NCBI GenBank assembly: GCA_002104895.1
Contig: MCFG01000548.1
Location: 22,501 to 33,023, forward strand
Direction of reading: 5' to 3'
DNA: 10,523 nucleotides
Source: Anaeromyces robustus
Lineage: Eukaryota; Neocallimastigomycota; Neocallimastigomycetes; Neocallimastigales; Neocallimastigaceae
In this document: positions 8,055 to 10,523 of the stretch, piece by piece
Numbering within the stretch: position 1 is the stretch's first letter
How the letters are laid out: every line of letters begins with the position of its first letter
Notes under the pieces: generated by a model
Database searches by the model: none
The model's input: only the letters and a program-made list of their open reading frames with translations
Told to the model about the DNA's origin: nothing
Position numbers and translations under genes: made by a program

Positions 8055-8071
8055 AAAAAAAAAAAAAAAAA
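8055..8071 (+). other. Poly(A) tail of the LINE insertion
   Basis: Seventeen A residues follow CCAT at the element's end and abut the right target-site duplication. This marks the plus strand as the sense strand of the inserted RNA copy. Confidence 0.85.
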
Positions 8072-8084
8072 TTGGCTCCTTGAA
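8072..8084. repeat. Right target-site duplication of the LINE
   Basis: TTGGCTCCTTGAA, identical in all 13 bases to 6225-6237. The empty site before insertion would have read a T-rich run, then this 13-mer, then another T run and CCCTAAAAATT. Confidence 0.85.
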
Positions 8085-8381
8085 TTTTTTTTTTCCCTAA
8101 AAATTATTACTATAAAAATTCAAATTTTACAATTTTAGAATTTACATATATTTTTATATATATTGTTATATATATAATATAAATATATTATGTAATATTA
8201 AATAATAATTATATTACTTTTGTGACAGATTCAATGATTGAATAAAATAAATTAAAAAAACATTTGATATAAAAACAAGTTATAAAAAAAAAATTGTTTT
8301 TAAAAAATTTTACTTAATAACGTAACTTGCAATAACAAAAAATGAAAAAATAAAAAAAAATAAAATAATAATACCATTAAA

Positions 8382-8422
8382 TAACTTTAATTCAATTCAA
8401 GTTAACTTTAATTCAATTCAAG
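8382..8422. promoter_or_regulatory. 20-bp direct repeat upstream of the membrane-protein gene
   Basis: TAACTTTAATTCAATTCAAG occurs at 8382-8401 and again at 8403-8422, two perfect copies one base apart, so the period is 21 bp, about two helical turns. The repeat sits 108-148 bp before the ATG at 8530. Paired operators on one DNA face would look like this, but a neutral tandem duplication is equally possible. Confidence 0.45.
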
Positions 8423-8476
8423 AATAGTTTTTTTATAATTTATCACACTATGTATTAAATTATTACATTTATTACC

Positions 8477-8484
8477 TATATAAT
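8477..8484 (+). promoter_or_regulatory. TATA-like element
   Basis: TATATAAT preceded by ACC lies 46 bp before the ATG. In such AT-rich DNA a TATA match carries little information; position is the only support. Confidence 0.2.
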
Positions 8485-8529
8485 ACTTTAAAAAATTTAA
8501 GGAATTATTATACATATTCATAAACAATA

Positions 8530-8934
8530 ATGTTTGAAGAAAATAAAAGTAAAAGTCAAGAACCTTCCCATAAAATTCAAATTATAAATGAAAAAGAATC
8601 AAATGAAGAACATATGAATAATGACTATTTTAGTGATTATTTTGAATATGACAAAAAAAAATCTTTCAAACAATTTTTTCTTTGGATTTTAATGTTTGCT
8701 TTAATAGCAGTAGAAGCATTATTGGAAGGCAATTCTTATAAGATGAAATCTGATAGTGATATGACTGAACCTGTAATCTATTTACTTATAATAATTAATG
8801 TTTTATTTGCAATAATAGTAATGATATCAAGTACATGGTGTTCAAATATTTGTTGTTTTTATACTTCACTAATTATTAAAGTATTATCTGCTTTACTTTT
8901 AATCTCTTTATTTGGTATTGATTATAAAAATTAA
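8530..8934 (+). CDS. Small multi-span membrane protein, family unknown
   Basis: A 134-residue frame starting at ATG in an AACAATAATG context, with codon variety well above the flanks. Residues 1-47 are charged and hydrophilic (many Glu, Lys, Ser, Asn) and have no signal peptide, so they probably face the cytosol. Predicted membrane helices: about 49-65 (FFLWILMFALIAVEALL), 81-101 (after EP, with IIINVLFAIIVMISS) and 107-128 (SLIIKVLSALLLISLF). Residues 68-80 form a short polar loop with Lys and Asp. Cys104, Cys108 and Cys109 cluster at the second/third helix loop. The stop TAA (8932-8934) comes right after the third helix; a fourth hydrophobic helix is encoded one frame over, up to TGA 8997-8999, so the true product may be longer. 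I do not recognise the family; a role in transport or membrane organisation would be a guess. Confidence 0.75.
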   Translation: MFEENKSKSQEPSHKIQIINEKESNEEHMNNDYFSDYFEYDKKKSFKQFFLWILMFALIAVEALLEGNSYKMKSDSDMTEPVIYLLIIINVLFAIIVMISSTWCSNICCFYTSLIIKVLSALLLISLFGIDYKN

Positions 8935-8976
8935 TTCTTATTATTGGATTGATTAATATCGTTTTTATTGTTTTAG
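8915..8976 (+). other. Candidate 62-bp intron at the end of the membrane-protein gene
   Basis: GTATTG at 8915-8920 and TTTTAG at 8971-8976 resemble fungal splice ends, with ATTGATTAAT at about 8948-8957 as a weak branch-point match. Removing 62 bp shifts the frame so that ...LISLF continues as AILTRKL and ends at TGA 8997-8999, skipping both the TAA and the fourth helix. The length fits short fungal introns. It competes with the simple frameshift explanation, because the removed sequence itself encodes a good helix. Confidence 0.3.
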
Positions 8977-8999
8977 CAATACTTACAAGAAAACTTTGA
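8928..8999 (+). CDS. Probable displaced C-terminus of the membrane protein (fourth helix)
   Basis: In the frame one base back from the main ORF, 8928-8999 reads K then LILIIGLINIVFIVLAILTR, K, L and TGA. It is a textbook membrane helix closed by basic residues. Its codons (GGA, GTT, GCA, ACA) are richer than chance A/T sequence. This frame is blocked upstream by TAA at 8925-8927, so the switch must fall within 8926-8931, at the A5 run in TATAAAAATTAA. One extra base, or two missing, would join it. Sequencing or assembly error in the A run, a real inactivating change, or recoding are possible; the heptamer T AAA AAT is not a standard -1 slippery site. Confidence 0.5.
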   Translation, partial: KLILIIGLINIVFIVLAILTRKL

Positions 9000-9299
9000 G
9001 AAAAAAAATTGTATCATTAAATCAATTATTTTAATTATAAAATAAATATATTTTATATGATAATAAAACTAATTATGAAGTGGGAAAGAAAATATATATA
9101 TCAAAAAAAAAGTATAAAAATCAAAAAAAATTTTTTTACATATAAAAAATATTATATATATGTATTGTATATATGTATATATATATGTATATGTATTAAT
9201 AAAAAATCTTATAGTGAAACTATTACTGTCTTATTGTTATCTATACTACAAGTGGTATGTTTCATTTAAAGATAAAATTTACTATTGCTTTATTTAATA
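9000..9299. other. Post-gene AT-rich stretch with a coding-like end
   Basis: It is mostly A runs and TA/TG repeats (9150-9200), probably including the 3' UTR of the membrane-protein gene. At 9207-9269 one plus frame reads SYSETITVLLLSILQVVCFI and TAA, hydrophobic and more varied in codons than its surroundings. It is preceded by CTTATAG, a possible 3' splice site. It could be a terminal exon or chance. The open frame leading into it from 9057 is Lys/Ile/Tyr low complexity. Confidence 0.3.
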
Positions 9300-9376
9300 G
9301 GGTTTGTTGTAATATGTAATATGATATATAACCCATAAATCTAAAGTGAAGTAATATATCATATTACAACAAACCC
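9300..9376. repeat. Bulged hairpin with GGGTTTGTTG / CAACAAACCC arms
   Basis: Arm 9300-9316 (GGGTTTGTTGTAATATG) pairs exactly with 9360-9376. After a 7-nt bulge (9317-9323, a direct duplicate of TAATATG) six further bases (9324-9329) pair with 9354-9359. The loop is about 24 nt. In total 23 bp pair. It lies 300 bp after the membrane-protein stop and could be a 3' UTR structure, a miniature element or a hairpin RNA. No target-site duplication is seen. Confidence 0.65.
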
Positions 9377-9481
9377 TTCTTTTTTCTATCTATTACATTA
9401 AAATTAGCTTTAGAATCATAAAACTATACGATTTCACATTTCTTAAATTATTAAAATTAAATAATTTAATTTTTTTTTTAT

Positions 9482-9559
9482 TTATTTTTGGTCAAATATT
9501 TTTAATTTTTAATTATTTATTTATTTTTGGTCAAATATTTTTAATTTTTAATTATTTAA
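9482..9559. repeat. 39-bp tandem duplication
   Basis: Units 9482-9520 and 9521-9559 are identical except at the last base. Each starts TTATTTTTGGTCAAATATT and continues into T/A runs. GGTCAAATATT is the only complex part. No coding frame passes through both copies. Confidence 0.9.
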
Positions 9560-10264
9560 TTATTTTTTCCAGTAATTTTTTTATAATAAAATCGTTTTTA
9601 TTATAATAAAAATTTCATTAGATAAATAATAATTTTTATTAATATTTAAATGTATAATTATAATTATTTATTAATTAATCAATTAAATAAAAAAAAATAA
9701 AATAATAAAAATATAATATCTCAATTGAAAGTTTTACATAAAATAATTAAATAAGAATATAAAATTAAATTTTTTATGTCATTATAAAAAAGAACCTAAT
9801 ATTTCAAAAATTGGATTAAAAGTAATTAATTGTTCAAACTAAAAGTATATATTGTTTTTGAATTTTTATAGTACTTAAAATTTTATACTAATGATATATA
9901 AAATAATTATTGTATTTATTATTTATAATAAATAAAGAATGCATTTTAAAATGTCTAATTAATAATAACAATAAAAAAAAGGATATTGAATAACGTTATT
10001 TACATATATTTAAATAAATTTGAATGTTACTTTATAATATATATATAGGAAATTTATATACAAAAGAAATTCTAATGGGAAAAAAAAAAGTTACACTTTC
10101 TATACTTTAATATAATAACTAATTTAAATATATTACTTATTAATTATACCAATTTATACATATTTAAATTAATAATTAATATTAATAATTAATAATAATA
10201 ATTCAAATCTATTTATTCTAATTTATTTATTTAATTTTTTTTTTTTTATTGTTTAAATAAAAAT
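9560..10264. other. AT-rich intergenic stretch without a gene
   Basis: I see no coding-quality frame or RNA gene. Short runs of A, T and TA dominate. A slightly mixed spot (AATGGGAAAAAAAAAAG, 10074-10090) stands alone. Confidence 0.65.
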
Positions 10265-10357
10265 TATTCCATATTAAATAAAGTTTCTTTTAATTAAAAA
10301 ATTATATTATTTCATATTAAATAAAGTTTATATTAAAATATTCCATATTAAAAAATG
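10265..10357. repeat. Three copies of a TATTCCATATTAAATAAAGTTT unit
   Basis: Copies start at 10265, 10308 and 10339. The first two match over 22 bp except C versus T at one position; the third keeps TATTCCATATTAAA then diverges. Spacings are 43 and 31 bp, so it is a short irregular array, not a strict tandem. Confidence 0.7.
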
Positions 10358-10403
10358 TTAAAAAAAAAATGTTATATATATATATAAGATGGCTTATTTC
10401 CGC

Positions 10404-10438
10404 TTTACATTTACATTTTATGGAAATGTAAATGTAAA
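10404..10438. repeat. Perfect 15-bp hairpin with a 5-nt loop
   Basis: TTTACATTTACATTT at 10404-10418 is the exact reverse complement of AAATGTAAATGTAAA at 10424-10438, with loop TATGG. Each arm contains two copies of an ACATTT hexamer. A TA-dinucleotide run ending ATATAAG lies just before (10371-10388) and a 15-nt A run overlaps the right end. An ATG at 10389 opens a 24-codon frame (MAYFRFTFTFYGNVNVKKKK...), which simply reads through the hairpin. It may be a small foldback or a transcript-end structure. Confidence 0.75.
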
Positions 10439-10523
10439 AAAAAAAAAAACAACTTTATTTTAATGTAATAAATAAAAATAGCTGATAAAAAAAATTAAAT
10501 AACTGAAAATACTAATATGTATT

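Larger units (their letters stand above)
6238..8071 (+). mobile_element. 5'-truncated non-LTR (LINE) retrotransposon copy
   Basis: The element runs from mid-reverse-transcriptase to a poly(A) tail and is flanked by an exact 13-bp target-site duplication (6225-6237 and 8072-8084). That structure is the hallmark of target-primed reverse transcription followed by 5' truncation. Content in order: end of the RT palm with the FADD catalytic box (6317-6328), the RT thumb and C-terminal region, a CxxC...HxxxxC motif (7243-7314), a frameshifted C-terminal tail ending at 7828, a 3' UTR with two hairpins, AATAAA at 8026-8031, and 17 A residues at 8055-8071. Any endonuclease domain, ORF1 and promoter are missing by truncation. 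At 1.83 kb it is a fraction of a full LINE, which is usually several kb. It carries most of the window's G/C and is far richer than its flanks, fitting a mobile origin. Confidence 0.9.
8085..8529. other. AT-rich spacer and presumed promoter region of the membrane-protein gene
   Basis: There is no coding frame here. It contains A and T runs, TA-rich sequence (8145-8190), the direct repeat at 8382-8422 and a TATA-like string just before the gene. Transcription direction is inferred from the downstream ATG. Confidence 0.6.

Noticed and set aside
7867-8100. Plus-strand 77-codon frame after the LINE ORF
   Set aside because: It runs through the LINE 3' UTR, the poly(A) tail and the target-site duplication into flanking DNA, so it cannot be a unit; composition is Phe/Tyr/Ile low complexity.
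8925-8934. Programmed -1 ribosomal frameshift site in the membrane-protein gene
   Set aside because: The heptamer T AAA AAT does not fit the X XXY YYZ rule and no downstream stem or pseudoknot is evident; an indel or splicing is simpler.

Overview
The window is extremely AT-rich eukaryotic DNA, with long stretches close to pure A/T, trinucleotide to heptanucleotide microsatellites and poly(A)/poly(T) runs. I recognise no bacterial operon, tRNA or rRNA. Composition, a fungal-style short intron candidate and a LINE reverse transcriptase of the kind I associate with early-diverging fungi best suit a zoosporic fungus such as an anaerobic gut fungus (Neocallimastigomycota). A dictyostelid-like amoeba is the main alternative. 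This assignment is inference.

Layout. 1-1100: AT-rich intergenic DNA with a GC-cored hairpin (481-531), an (AAAAT)n array (581-639) and a 174-bp foldback element with 31-bp terminal inverted repeats (697-870). 1118-1498: a compound ATT microsatellite followed by a short coding-like tail (to 1593). 1594-4780: almost featureless, except for two tandem duplications. One is a 47-bp unit at 3101-3194. The other is a 57-bp unit carrying four GC-rich GGCGCATA boxes at 3337-3450. 4786-5548: a region of visibly richer base composition with several short broken open stretches, possibly a decayed gene. 5632-6215: a second foldback structure made of TTTA/TAAA arrays with 34-bp perfect inverted arms.

6225-8084 is the best supported feature: a 5'-truncated LINE retrotransposon copy. 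It has a 13-bp target-site duplication on both sides, a reverse transcriptase remnant from just before the FADD catalytic box to the C-terminal cysteine/histidine motif and ORF end, a 3' UTR with AATAAA, and a 17-nt poly(A) tail. Its reading frame is broken by three frame changes and several stops, so this copy cannot make an intact enzyme as written.

8530-8934 (perhaps to 8999) is the only convincing host gene: a small membrane protein of unknown family with three predicted transmembrane helices and a fourth encoded in another frame just after the stop. It follows a 20-bp direct repeat in its likely promoter. Downstream are a bulged hairpin (9300-9376), a 39-bp tandem repeat (9482-9559), a three-copy dispersed repeat (10265-10357) and a perfect 15-bp hairpin (10404-10438). 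I see no multi-gene system. The genes do not form a pathway: this is a retrotransposon-littered intergenic region beside one small membrane-protein gene.
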